Source: Myoxocephalus aenaeus
Lineage: Eukaryota; Chordata; Actinopteri; Perciformes; Cottidae
Direction: 5' to 3'
Length of the DNA: 64,000 nucleotides
Assembly: GCA_038501785.1 (NCBI GenBank)
Contig: JBAMJR010000031.1
Coordinates: 9,683,501 to 9,747,500, forward strand
The translations under genes were made by a program, and so were the position numbers. The notes beneath the pieces are model-generated. The model searched no databases and was not told the DNA's origin. It saw only the letters and a program-made list of their open reading frames with translations. Below, one piece after another: positions 1-14,500 of this stretch. Position 1 is the stretch's first letter. Each line of letters opens with the position of its first letter.

Positions 1-483
1 AAATGTGTGTGTGTGGGTTCACGTTGGAGAGAGCACTCTGCATTTTCTTGCTCACAGACAGACAAATCATATTTGACGTTTATTAGCTCCACACACGGGC
101 GAATAACAACAGCGAGGTGCATGGATAATAAGCTTAATCACTAGAGCGAAACCCACATTGACTTTCAAAGCACATTTATCACTTTTTCCTCTTCAGGAAA
201 CATCGGAGGTGAAAGTGCTGGTGACTGCGAGCCCATACAAGTCATCAGGATACCTTGTTTGTATCTCTACGAAAATGCATTTTTGTATGTGTCAGGCATG
301 CACACGACCCTCTGCCGACAGCGCATCCCCTGGTCATCTGTGGTGAGAGATAGAGTATCTCTCATTCTGTGGCGATGGCTAAGAGAGATATGGCAGATTA
401 CATGTGTATCCCGGTCCTGATCTGATGTCAGACAGAGGGAGGTCAGGCTGGACCTGGCACTGGGCAATGATTAATCTTTGCCC

Positions 484-517
<34 letters not shown>

Positions 518-542
518 CGAGAGCGAGAGCGCGAGAGAGCGA
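484..542. repeat. (GA)n microsatellite with GCGAGA variants
   Basis: About 14 GA units followed by gcgaga variants. Open frames read through it are low-complexity artefacts. Confidence 0.95.
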
Positions 543-1935
543 GCTTTGGAACTGCAAAGTTGGGTGACATTTTTTTAGCCCCTTAAACAAATAGCATGAT
601 ATTTTTGGGAATTCCATTTGTTCACTTTCCTGCCGATTGTTAAATAAGAAGATCAATACCATGCTGTTTGTACAGTAAATATGAAGCTACAGTCAAGATA
701 AAGTAAGCTTAACTGAACATAATTAATAATAAATGTCCTCAAAAGTTTAAGTAATGCTATAGTAATAATACTGCTGCCATTCCTGGCTGACACCAGATGC
801 TACAAAATGTAATAAGTTTCTTTTTTTTAAAGTGAATATAATTTTGACTTAAGGTTGAAGGCGTACAAGCATTGAACTAGACACATCTGTTTATTATTTC
901 ACATCAATACCCACTCTTCTACATTCTATTGACTATATCTCAAAAATCAATGCTGTGTTTTTACAAAACTTGTCTCGCCAGATTCTCAGTTGATGTGATT
1001 CGTCTTTCTAGTTGATTATGTGGCCACTTTGTCAACCTTAATTGATTGAGTGAGTTAGTTTGTCCATGCAGGTTCACCAGAAATGGGACCTGTTGCAGGC
1101 ACATACATCAGTAGAGATGTCCATTATTCATGCGGCCCAGAACAGAGGCCGAGAAAAAGAGAGGGGTGGCTGTAATAAAAGTAATTAACAAGTGTGAAAA
1201 GACACATTTCATTAAAGAGCCGTTGAGTGTGGCGGCTCCTGAGATGATGAAATATTTTCCCAACAGTTAGCTGAAACCACAGCGTAAACCTTTAGATTGA
1301 AGAAAGGTCAGGTGAGGGGAGAGAGAAGAAGCCGTGATGTGTGACGACTGTGTGTGTGCACCTCTCGCCTCCTTGTCTCTGAGAGTTGAGGTTAACATGA
1401 AGATGCTATCCAGCCAGAAGAGGAGGTTGGATAGAATATAGAAACAGTGTTGACCCTCCTGAGAGAAACACAGTGCTTCAAATTAATTAGCCTTTACCTT
1501 GTATGCAGCCTCCATTTCTTGCTTCAGCTCCTCCCTTCATCTGCTCTTTCTTACCCTTGTCCCTCTCCACTGTATTGTCAGAGCGGTGTCACGATGCAGC
1601 AGAGCGAAGAGCCTCACATCCGCTCTCAGCGTGTGGGTGTGTTTTCAATGAGCTCCAGCAACCACAGTAAATGTACATAATACAATCGGGGGAAATGCAA
1701 ACAAAGACAAGTTCCACATTTCCAGTAGAATACCTGATGGTGAACTACTGATGGCAACAAGAAGAGCTCCTTTATTTGTTCTATTAAAAAAAAGTCAAAA
1801 AACAAAACAGTGTCTGGGATTGCTCAACAAGAATAGGACCAAGAATGGGGAATGCAGTCCATATAGTGCAGGAAACAAGCGTCCACTTTGCTTTTCTAGC
1901 TCATGAAATTTTTTTGGTAGTACGTCGACCTCGAC

Positions 1936-2184
1936 AGGGCGGCTGTAGCTCAGGGGGATGAGTGGTCGTCCCGCAACCACAAGGTAGCCGGTTCGATCCC
2001 CTGTCCCCCCATAGCTCACACGTCGAAGTGTCCCTGAGCAAGACACTGAACCCTAAAATTGCTCCCCGGGCGCCTCACAGGGCTGCCCACTGCTCCTTAA
2101 GACATTAAGGATGGGTTAAATGCAGAGGACACATTTCATGTATGTATGTACTATGACGAATAAAAAGGATTTCGATTTCGATTT
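1936..2184 (+). mobile_element. tRNA-derived SINE, full-length
   Basis: The head ggcggctgtagctcaggggg holds an RNA polymerase III A box, and ggttcgatccc is the B box. A conserved body follows (tgtccctgagcaagacactgaaccctaaaattgctcc), then ggatgggttaaatgcagagg and a ttcgat-repeat tail. The layout matches fish tRNA-derived SINEs (V-SINE/Mermaid-like, from memory). Confidence 0.85.
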
Positions 2185-3944
2185 GGGCAGATGGTGACAT
2201 TTCCATTACGCAACACAGATGTGACAATCATGAATTAGCATGTCGTGTCTGTGAATCCATACTTGGTCTGAACCAAAGTGGTGGATCGGCTGACCGACCA
2301 GCCAACATTATTTGTCCTTTCTGACCACATTGAGTTCATTTATCAGCCTACAGTCAATAGGGCATTATAGTGATATTAATCAAGAGTATGCATATTAAAC
2401 TCCTGATTGCCTTTTACCTTTTACCTCTTGGCCAGCATCACTATTATGTTTTTATACGAGGAAATAATTGGAAATATTGTGGGTGAACGCTGTTTCCTCT
2501 GGCAGAGCTTTTTCCCACCATGATGAATCTTTTTGTCATCGATCCCAGCTGCATTAAGTAGTGCTAATTAGTCATATCTGACAACAAGGGCATTCTGACT
2601 AAGCAATAAAGGCCTTGCGTTTGAAAGGCATCAGTGCTTTCCATGACTTTGCCCTCTTGGTCTCTCTCGTTCTCCCTCTACCTCTCTTACCACTTCTCAT
2701 TTCTCTTGCTCTCTGCCACTTCAGTGCTCTCTCCATCCCTGGGAGATTTATTGTGCTCCCCTTGCCTTGCACACTCCGAGCAATTGATAAAACAGCAGCG
2801 TTTACCAAGACGACAACTGTGTAACGCACCTCGCTACTTTGTCTTGCAAGCTGAGTATTTCATTTATGGAGAGATTTTAGCTGACAAACAACACTAGTGC
2901 AAGCTGTTATGTATTGCATTGTATAACCCGCTTTGATATCATCCCACTGGAGATTTCTATTTGTAGTATAATGAACAATGACTGCTTTGCGATTGGAGTC
3001 ATCTCCGTCTCTGATGCGTCTCAGCTCTTGAAGTCTGAAAACTCACAGGCTCAATTGAATTAAGAAAAACGAAGCTACACTTGCATTGTTTGTCTCTGCT
3101 GTTGTGGAGGATAAAGATTCCTCTTTATGTCTCTGTGGCATGAACGTGATTCTTCTAATCCTTACTGCAATATCTCTATGGCTTGAAATCTGCGGCAAGA
3201 AAAACAATCGTCTTGCCCGAAGGCACGACGACCGTCCTGCTGCAGTGAGCAAATATGTTCAAGCAGATCCATTTTTCAAGATAAAGTCTCTTTGCGTCAT
3301 TAAGTGCTGCCAAGTTTGCTTCAGAGTAGCACAATTCCAATGGCAGGGGAAATGTTGCCCTCTTCTGCGCTCTACTTTGCACCCCAAGTTAAAGCAGGAT
3401 ATCATTAATAATTTACTTGTCATCCAAAATTCCAAGCAGCCGTCCTATGTAGGCGCTCTCCGTTTTCACGGTTGAGGAATTCAACACCCAGATAGTGAAA
3501 GCTGACTCGTGGCCTTGCTGAGTTCCTGCTAGATTGCAGCTTGTTGACCACTTTGGTGAATCACTTACCCTTTTGTTAAGAATGAACACACCACTCAGTT
3601 GCGTCCATCCTTCACCTCCTATTCCTCACTTCCTGCCACCACATTTCACAGCAAAGTGAGACACCAAATGAAGACAGCTACCTCGTGAATGTGTGCGCCC
3701 AGAATGTCATGTACACAAAGCGTGCACACAAACAAAAAGCATACATATAAACATCTCACGCTTGTACGGACACATGCTCACGCACATTCACACATTCTTT
3801 ATCACTCTCAGCTGCTATCCTGACACGTAGTGTTCACTTCACACAAAGTTAGATCCAGACTGTCTGGCACCTTATATCCCTCTCTGTCTCTTTGTTGCCT
3901 CAGTCATTGCATTTCCTTCAGCATTACACCTTCCTTACTTCCTT

Positions 3945-4075
3945 GGAGGGAGCGACTGTGGATCAGTGGTAGAGCAGGGTAATCCTTCAATCGGCGGTTC
4001 GATCCCCAGCTCCTGGTCCATATCGATGGATGTGTCCTTGGGCGAGACACTTAACCCCGCGAGACACTTAAGTCT
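3945..4075 (+). mobile_element. tRNA-derived SINE, 3'-truncated
   Basis: The head gagcgactgtggatcagtgg, B box ggttcgatcccc and body tgtccttgggcgagacacttaacc are recognisable. The gcgagacactta text is duplicated in tandem, after which similarity ends. Confidence 0.75.
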
Positions 4076-6101
4076 ATTTATTATTTACCATTTATGCCTA
4101 ATATACAGCAGTACCCTCTTCTAAGAAAAGGAGGCCAGTGTATCACGAGGTGTGATAAGTGACTAATTGGTTTCATATTTCTATTCCATTTCTGCCGCAA
4201 TCTTCAAACGGAAAGGCAAAGCTAAATGGGAAAAACAAACAAACAGACCAAAAAGAGTTATTGTATCTCAGGAGACTTCCTATTTATATAAAGGAGGAGT
4301 CAATATAAACAAAAACCTCAAACCAAAACATCAGACATAATCATGTTCTCGAAGTTTCAAACTGTTTGTATTACACTTTCCTGCACTGAACAACTTTGCA
4401 CAGGGGTGCCCCAAGTGGAGATGATTGATACCTCTGAGTCAAGCCACAGATGTTATATTACCCCATTTACACTCACTTCATGGATCTTGGGCAGATTGAA
4501 TAGCTATCTGATATCAAAAAAGCTAAATGGAATTGCAGCCAGGAAGCATTCGAGATAAATTAAAAAGAGATCGTTGAGATGCATTCCAGCCAGATGTTGA
4601 AAATATGTAAATTCATCCATTCCGTACCAGGTTGCATAAGTAATCTTAACTGTGAACTACATCAGTAAACAGCCTGTAAAATAGCCTCAGTGGTATTGAC
4701 ACTAAAATCAGTCATCTTTCTCCGTGTTACATTAAAGCAACAGTAAGAAAGCGGCGCTAGCGTTTGCATGAAGTGGAAGTTTAGCATTGATCTGATCCCT
4801 GATCAGTGCAACCATTGAAGTAGTGTAACCTGCATTGCTGAGCAAACGGAAGCCCTCCATGTTAGCTGATGGAACATGAACCAAACTAGAAAATCATGCT
4901 TATTATACGTATTCTTATCACGCTGATGTATGTTCGAGTGTTCATTTTATTAATAAATTCAGTTTAAATCCGTTATTTGATACTATAAAAGGGGTCTAGA
5001 CATCATGATTGACAGCTTCTCTGCGTGAAGTTAACAGTTGCGTAGCTGGAGTCTCTGGAATTATGCGTAAAGTAGGATCATCAAGATGATGGGTCGGACA
5101 CCCATATTCACTACTTTGACGACTGTCATAAGGGAAAGATGGCAGCGTCGATATCCAGGATATTTTGGCTTCACTTTTGACCAGTGGGAGGAAGTGGAGA
5201 CCCATCTTCCATTTATATATACAGTCTGTCCCCTGGACTAAAATAGGCCTGAACCAGATTAGCATACAATGGTGAAAAAAGCAAGCTGGAGACAATCAAA
5301 TCTGGTTTACAGAGATGCATATGTGTGTAAATACAGTGTAATAAATTAGGTGTAGATATCAGCTGGATACAAGACACTTGAAATGTTAAGTAATGTAATG
5401 TAAAGGCCTTCTCTTACCAAGATTTAGTTTGAAGTAACTCGACCTAATTATCTTTGTTGTGCCCGGTATGGAGTGTTGATGGTGGAAGGACATAACTGTC
5501 TCTCACTAGAGGGAGGAAGATACAAGTCCTTGTAATATTATGTGTTTTGACAGTGCCTCAGTTCATTTGGGAACACAGCATGTCAACAGTGTGGATATAT
5601 GCTATGTGTTTATTTTATATGCCAACCTGGTAAAAGCTCCAGATACTAAATCCCTCACACCACCTCACCTGAGATTAAAACTGAATCCATCTCTGCCACA
5701 CCAGCAGTTGGGAGTGCTGCTGAGCCACGGATAACCTGACACTTCTCAATACCATATTACATACCAATTACTTAAATGTTGAGAACAAAAATAAGCACTG
5801 CACAATACAGAAAAGGGGCTAATTATGTGGATAGCCAGCAGCTTTCAGCTGACATTTTTGCTCCTCCAACTCGCCCCCATCCTCTCACACAGAGAGCTGT
5901 TTCACACAGGCAGTGATGAAAGGGAGTGATAATAAGGCTAGGAAGAGTAAAAAAACAAATGAAGGGAGCAAGAGGTTTATTTAAATGGCCCACCTTGTGC
6001 TTTGTTGGAAATACAAAGAGGTTTGCATAATGCTATTCCTAGGAGGTCTCATTTTAGAGTGGCTGCTCTACACATCATTAGTGGAATGAAGTCCTTGCAG
6101 A

Positions 6102-6207
<106 letters not shown>

Positions 6208-7585
6208 GATGCGTCGCAGCATTTATCCACCTGTTCTTGGCAAAGGATAATTCCCACTTCCGCTGTGGCAGTTCATAAACCTAGTACCACTTCCACCCAC
6301 TGCGACATCAGTGATCAACTGTTTCTCAAGTTGTTTAAACTTTTCTAACCCTAAAAAATTGCAGTACCCAGATCAGTGCGTCTCCTCCTACGAGGCTCTG
6401 TGGGATTCTGACAAATGTGGGGAATCCACAGTTGCCGGCAACTTCAGGCTCTTCGGATGATTAACCATGTCATTTTCCTCCCCCAACTCCCCAAACCTGA
6501 GCAGTTGAAGCAAAGGGATAATTACAAGACAAGACCGATTCCAGGGAAGTGGGATGAAGCGCAGTGAGATTTACTTGCCAATTGGAGCCTTTGTTTGGCC
6601 CCGTTTAAGGCACAAGAGCACTGCTTCCTGTTTCTGCGAGAGACGCTTTAATCTAATTAAAAGCAGATTAATGGCATGCTAACTAGCATCGCTGGAGCTA
6701 CAGCAGAAGCTTAGTGAGGGGGAAAAATGCCCCTCTCAAGAATTTGCCACTGTCCCGTTACTGGTAAACAGTAGATGAAATATTGGTCGTAAACAGTCTA
6801 GACTGTTGTAAACAGGAGGGCCTGAATGCACCCTAAGGACTGCTGTCCTTGTATACAGTCGAAGGAGAGCGTCAGATGGAGCGGAGAAGAGTTTAGTAAT
6901 GGCAGGCGTCCAATCAAACTGTCTCTCCACTGAGGTTTTACTCTCACCATAAAAGCAGTCAGTTACATCAGGCGAACATGATGCTTTGGATTATATTTTA
7001 GGGATACAACTGCCGTTTATATCCTATGCAACATCAAATGTGTGCGCTCGTGAGCCGAAGAGCGGAAAAGGCCCGAGGTCCCAGTTCTTTAACGACATTC
7101 CTGTGACTGATACAACAGCCAGGAAAGAGAGGAGCATAAGAAGGGGAAGTACAAATGGTCTAAGGAGAAATATTTAAGCTTCTATTTATGTTAGCAAGCG
7201 AGAATGCTGAGTGGTAAAAGGGCGGTGTGAAACGATTTTTTTTGGTGGTGAGTTTTTCATCGTCCACAGCCAATCTGTTGGATTATAATCCCAAGTATTT
7301 GGGTTTAGAAGTGCGTTTGATTTTCACTCACTGCCTTTCATTCGACTCTTATAAGCACACACACTCATGCACACATCCAAATCCTAATTCATAAAGCTGC
7401 CCACAAACACAGTCACACACACACACACATAAACGCACACAAATATGCTCTCACATGCACACATTAAGTGCCCGGTGCCCTTTACCGTGAGGGTGGTATT
7501 ATGTGGCTATTAGAGGTGCTGTTGTTTGTCAGATCGTTGCACAGAGAGATAATATAACCGGAGAAAATTGACCACAGCATCCGCT

Positions 7586-7595
7586 GTGTGTGTGT

Positions 7596-7626
<31 letters not shown>

Positions 7627-7632
7627 GGGGGG
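7586..7632. repeat. (TG)n followed by a 23-base G run
   Basis: About 12 TG units run directly into 23 consecutive G (7610-7632). Confidence 0.95.
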
Positions 7633-8292
7633 AGAAAAGCATTGACTGTCATCCTCCAAGGCAAGAGTTAATCCAGAGTATCCATCACACTTTAGCGTGC
7701 CATTTCACGGGGGGTGAGGGGGTGCTGGCAAGGCTGGAAGGAGCGTTAAATGAGAGATGGGTGCTGACACCGACCAAGACACAGGAAATCCCTCCACCGT
7801 CAAACACCATCACAGCTGGCATCACGCATTCGATGCAGACTCTAGCCGGAGACGGAGGTTGCATTTGTTTAGGGGCTACCGGTCTGGATTTGGTGCACCA
7901 GGATGTTTAAATAGTCTGAATTTAAGGTGAAACATCAAAACCAAAAAACATCTCTATTGCCTCAGATTCTGTCTTCTACTCTATTCAACACACATCAGCA
8001 ACTCCCCACCTCCTCCTCAATTTGTCACATAAAGGCGTAAATGTTTACCATCACTGTTGAATTACAGAAACTATTGCTTCTAAAAATACTCACCCTCTCC
8101 TGGTGCGAGCAAAATGACCAGAGTAAAAACAGCCAGAACAACTACAAGGTCCTGCACACCCACACAGGTCAAATGAATGGAGCTATGACCACTATTACCC
8201 ATGTTTTCTACCGCAGCAGGTACAGCAACAACAAAGTCAGAGCAATGGCTATCACTTTGCACTTACCCACACAGTCCTGAAGAGAGGTCTAA

Positions 8293-8530
8293 TTATAATA
8301 ATAAATAATCCCTTATTAGTCCCACAGTGGGGAAATGTATTCTCTGCATTTTAACCCATCCTTAGTAATTAGGGAGCAGTGGGCAGCCTCGTGAGACGCC
8401 GGGGAGCAGCTGGGGGTTCAGTGTCTTGCTTAAGGACACTTGGACATGCGAACTAAGGGAGACCAGGGATCGAACCGGCTACCTTGTGGTTTCAGGACGA
8501 CCACTCTCCCCATGAGCCACAGCCACCCCT
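8293..8530 (-). mobile_element. tRNA-derived SINE, minus strand
   Basis: Read in reverse: ggggtggctgtggctcatgg, B box ggttcgatccc, body tgtccttaagcaagacactgaacc and tail ggatgggttaaaatgcagag, with the end at aataagggattattta. Same subfamily as the copy at 1936. Confidence 0.83.
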
Positions 8531-9081
8531 ATAATTAGGCAAAATAAGTGACACCTGTGTGGGTGTATGTACAGTACCATGGCTGTGTAGAGAGGCCTGA
8601 CATTCTGTAGACAACACAGGTAGATAAAACAACAAATGAACTCAGGTGAAAGCTTTTAGACCAGTTAACACACAGGGAGGCAAAAGCAGAACAACTAAAC
8701 CAAGAAGACCTCCAATATGAAGAAACACAACAAAGCCCCACTGTTACACAAATCGACAGGTTCTTATCACATCCTTCGTCCACATTTACAGCAGATGAAT
8801 CCACTGGTGAATCCATTTGTGACGCGTTTTCCAGCTCATTCTAAGCTCCTCAAATGAAGAGTTGCACTCTTATTAGTATCCCATGCACACTGCTCTAGCA
8901 TCAAATTATTCCACCATTTTCGTGTGGTGATGGAAATGTTCCTTGTTTAAGTTATTTATTGGCACCAAAATATTGAGTACTGTTATCAGAAGCTTGAAAA
9001 CAAAGAAATCAAGAACGGACCTTAGTGTGAATCTAGTGTGTGTATGTGCACTCCTGTCCATCATCCGGACTGCAGGCCCAG

Positions 9082-9135
9082 TATGAAGGTAGATTGTTTT
9101 TGTTTGCGTAATAAAGACACAAATCTACCTTCATA
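9082..9135. repeat. 14-bp inverted repeat with 26-nt spacer
   Basis: TATGAAGGTAGATT at 9082-9095 is the exact reverse complement of 9122-9135. The spacer is AT-rich. It may be a small MITE-like remnant or a hairpin. Confidence 0.85.
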
Positions 9136-11273
9136 GGCCAGGTCAGCCCATGTGCCCCCCTTTAGAAACAAGAGGTCTTAAAAATGTACATTTGAGTAAA
9201 TATTTTGCAGCCAAATCAAATTGTTTACAGGTTATTCAACCTTTGTTTCTTCATAATGCATGTAGTACTTGACAGGGCTTGTACAAAGGCAATAAAGTAG
9301 TCCATGAATGTATCACGATCCCTCCTCGTCATTGTGGAGGTTGGTCTATGGCTTATGGTTTATTGCTGGTTACACCTACAGTCTATGGGTATATCTATCG
9401 TTGTCTTTTGTAATTATTTTCAGTTAATTTAGTTTGTATGCCCTCTGGCTGTTCAGAGAATAATGCAGCTCACAGCGCATAGAGTATAAACGCCTCCGTT
9501 CATGCTAGGAGCTTGCATGCCGTCTGCGGAGGCTCGCGCTACGGCAACAAAGGCCTCTATCTTCAGTCCCCATTCCAGTCACTGCCGTATCTCTATTAAC
9601 TCCCCTCACACACATGCAAGCAGTCCACAGGATTATCTAGGCTTATTCCCGAAGGCTGGACTCCCAACCTCCAAACCCCCATCCCAAACTGTCAAGTACA
9701 TCATTTAGTTTGTGGTGCAGTGCATCAGTTTTTTTTTTCTGGAAGATTGTAGATGGTGTTTTTTTCTTCTTTCTTTTCCTCTTATTACTGTCTTGTAGCC
9801 CTGACCCGGTCAATGCATCTCTGTGGACTATTTACCAGACAGCTGTCCCATCCACCATGCAAAATTCATAGCTCAAATCCTTTTTTAGTCAATCCATCCT
9901 CCCCCTTCAGTCCTTTTTACCTTTTCCTTTCCTCTCCCCAACCCACATATGATGTATTTCTTCCCTGCACTCTGGTCACATTTGTTCCTTTCTTCTCTGT
10001 TTCCTCTCCCATCCTCCCCTTGTTCTCCTCCTCTTCCTCCTCTCCTCTCATCATCCTCTGTTGATGCACACTTTCTTTATGCAGGCCCTTTTCAGATGTA
10101 GGTAGATGCAGCAATGTTAGGAATCAACTGTCATTGGAATTTTTGTTGAAAGCACAACACCGACTGGACAACTTAAGCTTGTTTTTCAGGCTCAGGTAAA
10201 CAACTAAAACTGCCAACCAGGAAAATAGGAAACATTGTCCACCCCCCACAGCTTTCTCTGTGGGCCTCTCCCTCTCTCTCTCTCAATCTCTCTCTCACTC
10301 TCTCTCTTTATCTTCATCTCTTTCTCTCTCTACATATTTTCTATATCTCTTTCTCTTTGGCAGGCTCTGGCTTTTGCCTGAGTTTCTAGTTTTGTTTGTG
10401 TCTGGGTGAGGACGTGACTTGCTTGGGTAAAGGGAGCAGACACTACTCAAGGTGATGCTGAAATACACTACACTCCTACTAAATGCACACAGTCATGCGC
10501 ACTAATGCGCTCAAAAGCAGATACATACGCCTCTCCACTCCGAAGCACTTGAGTGTCTCAGGGTGCTGTTGCTACTAAACGTAAACTTACACGGAGCATA
10601 AGCAGAGCTCGGCCAGTAATTGCAGGCCTCAGGTCAGCATTTTGCCCAGTTTGTTTAGAATCACAGGAATCGTTGGTAAGGTTGAGAAAGGTCTCTTTGG
10701 CTACTTTGGTTGCCAATTTGGCTTTCCAGTCAGCCCGTCTTAAACTCATTACCTCTGAATGAGGTGCATCACTTACACAAGCAGGTGGCTGTTCTATGGA
10801 GTGGGCAGATTGAAAGGCAGTTTGTTCCTTTTCCTTGTTTTGCTGTTTCTTGTCCAACTGTCTCGTATGGACGTCAAATGGACAGATTGTTAGTGGCAAT
10901 GGAGATGGGGTTTCCATAGCAACCCCAGTATGCTCTTTCATTTCTACATATTGTCGGCATCACGAGGTAGAGGCAGTTGTTAGTCAGTTTTCTTTTAGTG
11001 GTGAATATATGGGAGGTTATGAGAGAGAGGCAAGCTGAGAGAAAAGCAGAGAAAGAAAAAAAAAATAGAGAAAATAGATGTTCTCAGCGCAGAGCTCTGT
11101 ATCAGTTATATATCTGCAGACAACTTAATAGCACAGTCCAAACATGTATCTGCATTATGTGTGATATGCAGGGTGCACGGCAGTCGTTCAGCTTCAGCCT
11201 CATGACCGAGTGTAAACTGTGCATCAGTATAAGACATTCAAAAAATGTGACTAACAACTGCTTCTACCTCGGG

Positions 11274-11516
11274 GCGGCTGTGGCTCAGTGGTGAGCAGGG
11301 TCGGCGGTTCGGTCCCCGGCTCCGCTAGCCCATGCCGATGTGTCCTTGAGCAAGACACTTAACCCTAAATTGCTCCCGTAGCTGCGCCTACGGTGTATGA
11401 ATGTTAGATAGTCCTGACCTTGCATGGTAGCTCCTCTCATCAGTGGGTGAATGATTCCTATGTAAAGCGTCTTTGAGTATTTAGAAAAGCGCTATATAAA
11501 ATCAAAGTATTATTAT
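11274..11516 (+). mobile_element. tRNA-derived SINE, alternative tail
   Basis: The head ggcggctgtggctcagtggt, B box ggttcggtccc and body tgtccttgagcaagacactt match the other copies. The 3' half differs: it ends gtaaagcgtctttgagtatt and gaaaagcgctatataaaatc, a tail shared by another large group of fish SINEs. Confidence 0.83.
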
Positions 11517-14500
11517 GGAAAGTAAAGGCCGCTCCATCACACAGTACACTTGCCAGCATCACAATCCACACGCACGCGTAGAATGTAGATCATACATACA
11601 CTGCTCAAATACTCAACAATAATGACAATTAATAAAACCAGGTGTGATCAACACATACAATAAAGTATCAAGTCACAATATATCAGTCCCCAATAAGATC
11701 ATATTCTAAAATACTACTTGTTGCATTATATCTATATTGTATAAATATTTTGATGGAAGATGGAATGAACCGTCTTAGCCTGCAGATTGGCATTCTGAAC
11801 CGTCTGCATGAAGACAACATCTGTAGTGCTGCGTTCAAAATATGTGTTCGGTCATTCAGACTTTCTGTCTCCTTAAACACATATTTTTCATATCGGGGCT
11901 GAAGAAAGTGATATTATTTTTCCCCTATGATCTTCATGATCGTTTGAGTAATATATGCGAGCTTAGACTTTCACTGTACTGACAGGTTACCCGACCATAC
12001 GTGTATGCCATATTGTATAAATGGGAAAGATTACCATTGTTATGACTTGCGAGGGTTCACCTTATTTGAATGTATTTTTGATAGTGTTGGATTAAATAAT
12101 TTTCATGATAGCAATGGCAGATCGCCAAAGCTGAGCAGCATCCGATCCGGGCTTATGCCACACATTGACCCACGCAGATAGACCGCTGAATGGGCTATTA
12201 TTGTGCTTGTTGTGCTTTCAGACTGAAATCAGCCCTGCGTTATCACAATGCAGGGGGCTGCACCAGGAAGCACAGTTTCCATGACAGATCCAAAAATGTT
12301 ACAGCAAATGTCCAAACACGACACAGCGATCATAGTACTCTGACACAGGATTTTACTGTAGAGTTATCACGGCAGCAATGACTTAATCTTTCATTGTGTC
12401 AATAGCGAGGTAACAGCAGAAATACAGCGTAAACATTACGTAGTACCTAATCAACAAATAACTTGCTTACCAAACACTATTTCTTGTTATAAATAACAAG
12501 GGGCATTTGAACACTGAATTACATATAGTTAACTATTACGACTTGGAAAAGTTTTGAAGACACAATTTGTCATACCATATTTCAGTCACAATAACTTCCA
12601 AAAATGTGAACGTAGCATAACGATTCAGTGCTGTTGAGTGAGTTAAAAAATAAATAATACCAGCAGGATACACAATTATCTTGTCATGTTGTCATGTTGA
12701 GTATCATGAGCTATACTTGTTAACTCCACCTTTAACAGACTATAAAATTGGTTGCTCTGCTGTTTTTCACTGCTGTCACACATATCATTATTTAGATTGG
12801 GTGCACATGACTGGCCCAACGAATTGGTAAATACGACTCGGAAAATGGATTTAACTTTATCCCCCCTGTCATTTATTGTTTCAAACTAAAAGCACCTGGA
12901 TCCATGACATGCACAGCTTTTACCTGTGCCAAACATCAAGGTAGCAACGGTAAAAAGTGACTTATCTTGTCAATATGTTTTTCATCCGAAGGGAAATAAT
13001 ATCTTCACCTGCCAGAGATTCTAATATAAACCAACACCTTCACCTCAGGCCCTGAAACCCTATTACATTAGCAGGACATTGGAAACAAACAACCAGAGCA
13101 TTACCATTGTTGTTGATTCACGGAGGAGCCTGGATAGCTGCGAGGCACATTCTTGAACGAGCCTAATACAACTATGGCTCAAGAGGGAGAGACCCCTCGG
13201 CTCTGTGTCCTAGCTAAAGTTCAGGGGCTGTAGCGGGTGGGATGGAGCATTTCCAATGCACTTTGTAAAAGGAGTGCTTGGCCGCTTCAGACAATTTGGT
13301 GTCAGTTTGTCAGCATGTTTTTATTACCGGTGTTGATGTGTCCTCTGTGGAATAAAAGCCCACAGTAGGACTAGGCAAGAGGAAGTGATCCCCTGTCACT
13401 GTAGAGGCAGCTTGTTGAAAAGGGTCTTATTGTCTCAAATGGTAGGAAAGAAGCTTTAATGGACCAGACTCTCTGTCCGCTCTGTCTCTTCCACCCAACT
13501 CCCTTTCCTCTCTCTTACATATTTGTGCCCCAAAGCTGATGGGTAGCGGTCCAAAAGATGGGCCAGTTGCCACCTTCTGCCTCTCTTTGTCAACATCCGA
13601 TAAACTAAGGCCAAACCACCATGTGGGTATGCTAATGCTGGCCCCCCGTGGCTGTCCATAGAGATGCCAATCTGCAGCAGGGGCCAATTGGGTGTGATGA
13701 AGAAAATTAAGCTTTGACTCCTGGATCCTGTCAGTCTGAATGGGTGAACAGCCTTTGCAGCCTGGCGGTGCACTTTGTTTTTGGCTTCACTAGAATCCAA
13801 GGCTATCAAGAGGGCTGTGGAGAGAAAGAGGATTCACAGCCTCAATCACATGTTCTCCCTCCGGTTTAGGATGAGGACAACCAGGCATGGGTCAAATTTG
13901 TATTTTGCAAAAGAGTGTTTGTTTCAATGTAACCTGTGTGGGCTAGCATATTTTCACTGTGGTTAAACAATTACACCAGAACGAGTAGCGTAAAAAGAAA
14001 TTTGAAAGTCAATTAAGTCTTTTCTGTGATTTATACCCAGCATTAACATGCATCTGGTATCTGGGCCTGATTACATTCAAGCCTGACATTAAGATGCATT
14101 TCCAGAATACAAATGGAAGGACAACACTCAGATTTAAATGCATATCCCGTCCTCTAGTAATACTTGCAGATAGATGCATACAGTTTATAATCGACCGTAA
14201 ACATTAATTGTACCCATCCCCAAGGATACTGCCATTCATTCTTAACAAGTATGTCACGACCTAAACTGATTTATGTTCACGCATTCCTCGATTGGAACCA
14301 TTCAGAAATATAATATGCTCAGCGTAAAAAAAGACCAATACTTGCAAACACTATATGACTCAAATTAGAAGTGTTCTTTCTCATGCGCCTGCACATCCTG
14401 TCAATTTACATGTTTTGTTTATGTGGCTCCACCGCTCACCGTTTTTAATGAACCGTAGAGAGTCCATCATTATACCGGTGGCTTAATGCTTTTAATGATG

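Noticed and set aside
1941..2010. A tRNA gene
   Set aside because: A and B boxes are present, but the cloverleaf is incomplete and the sequence continues into a SINE body and tail.
3086..3475. 129-codon open frame on the + strand
   Set aside because: No recognisable domain, no splice context, and overlapping open frames on the other strand; composition looks random.
13427..13809. Two overlapping minus-strand open frames of 86 and 117 codons
   Set aside because: No family resemblance; neither looks like an arvcf exon or a transposon protein.
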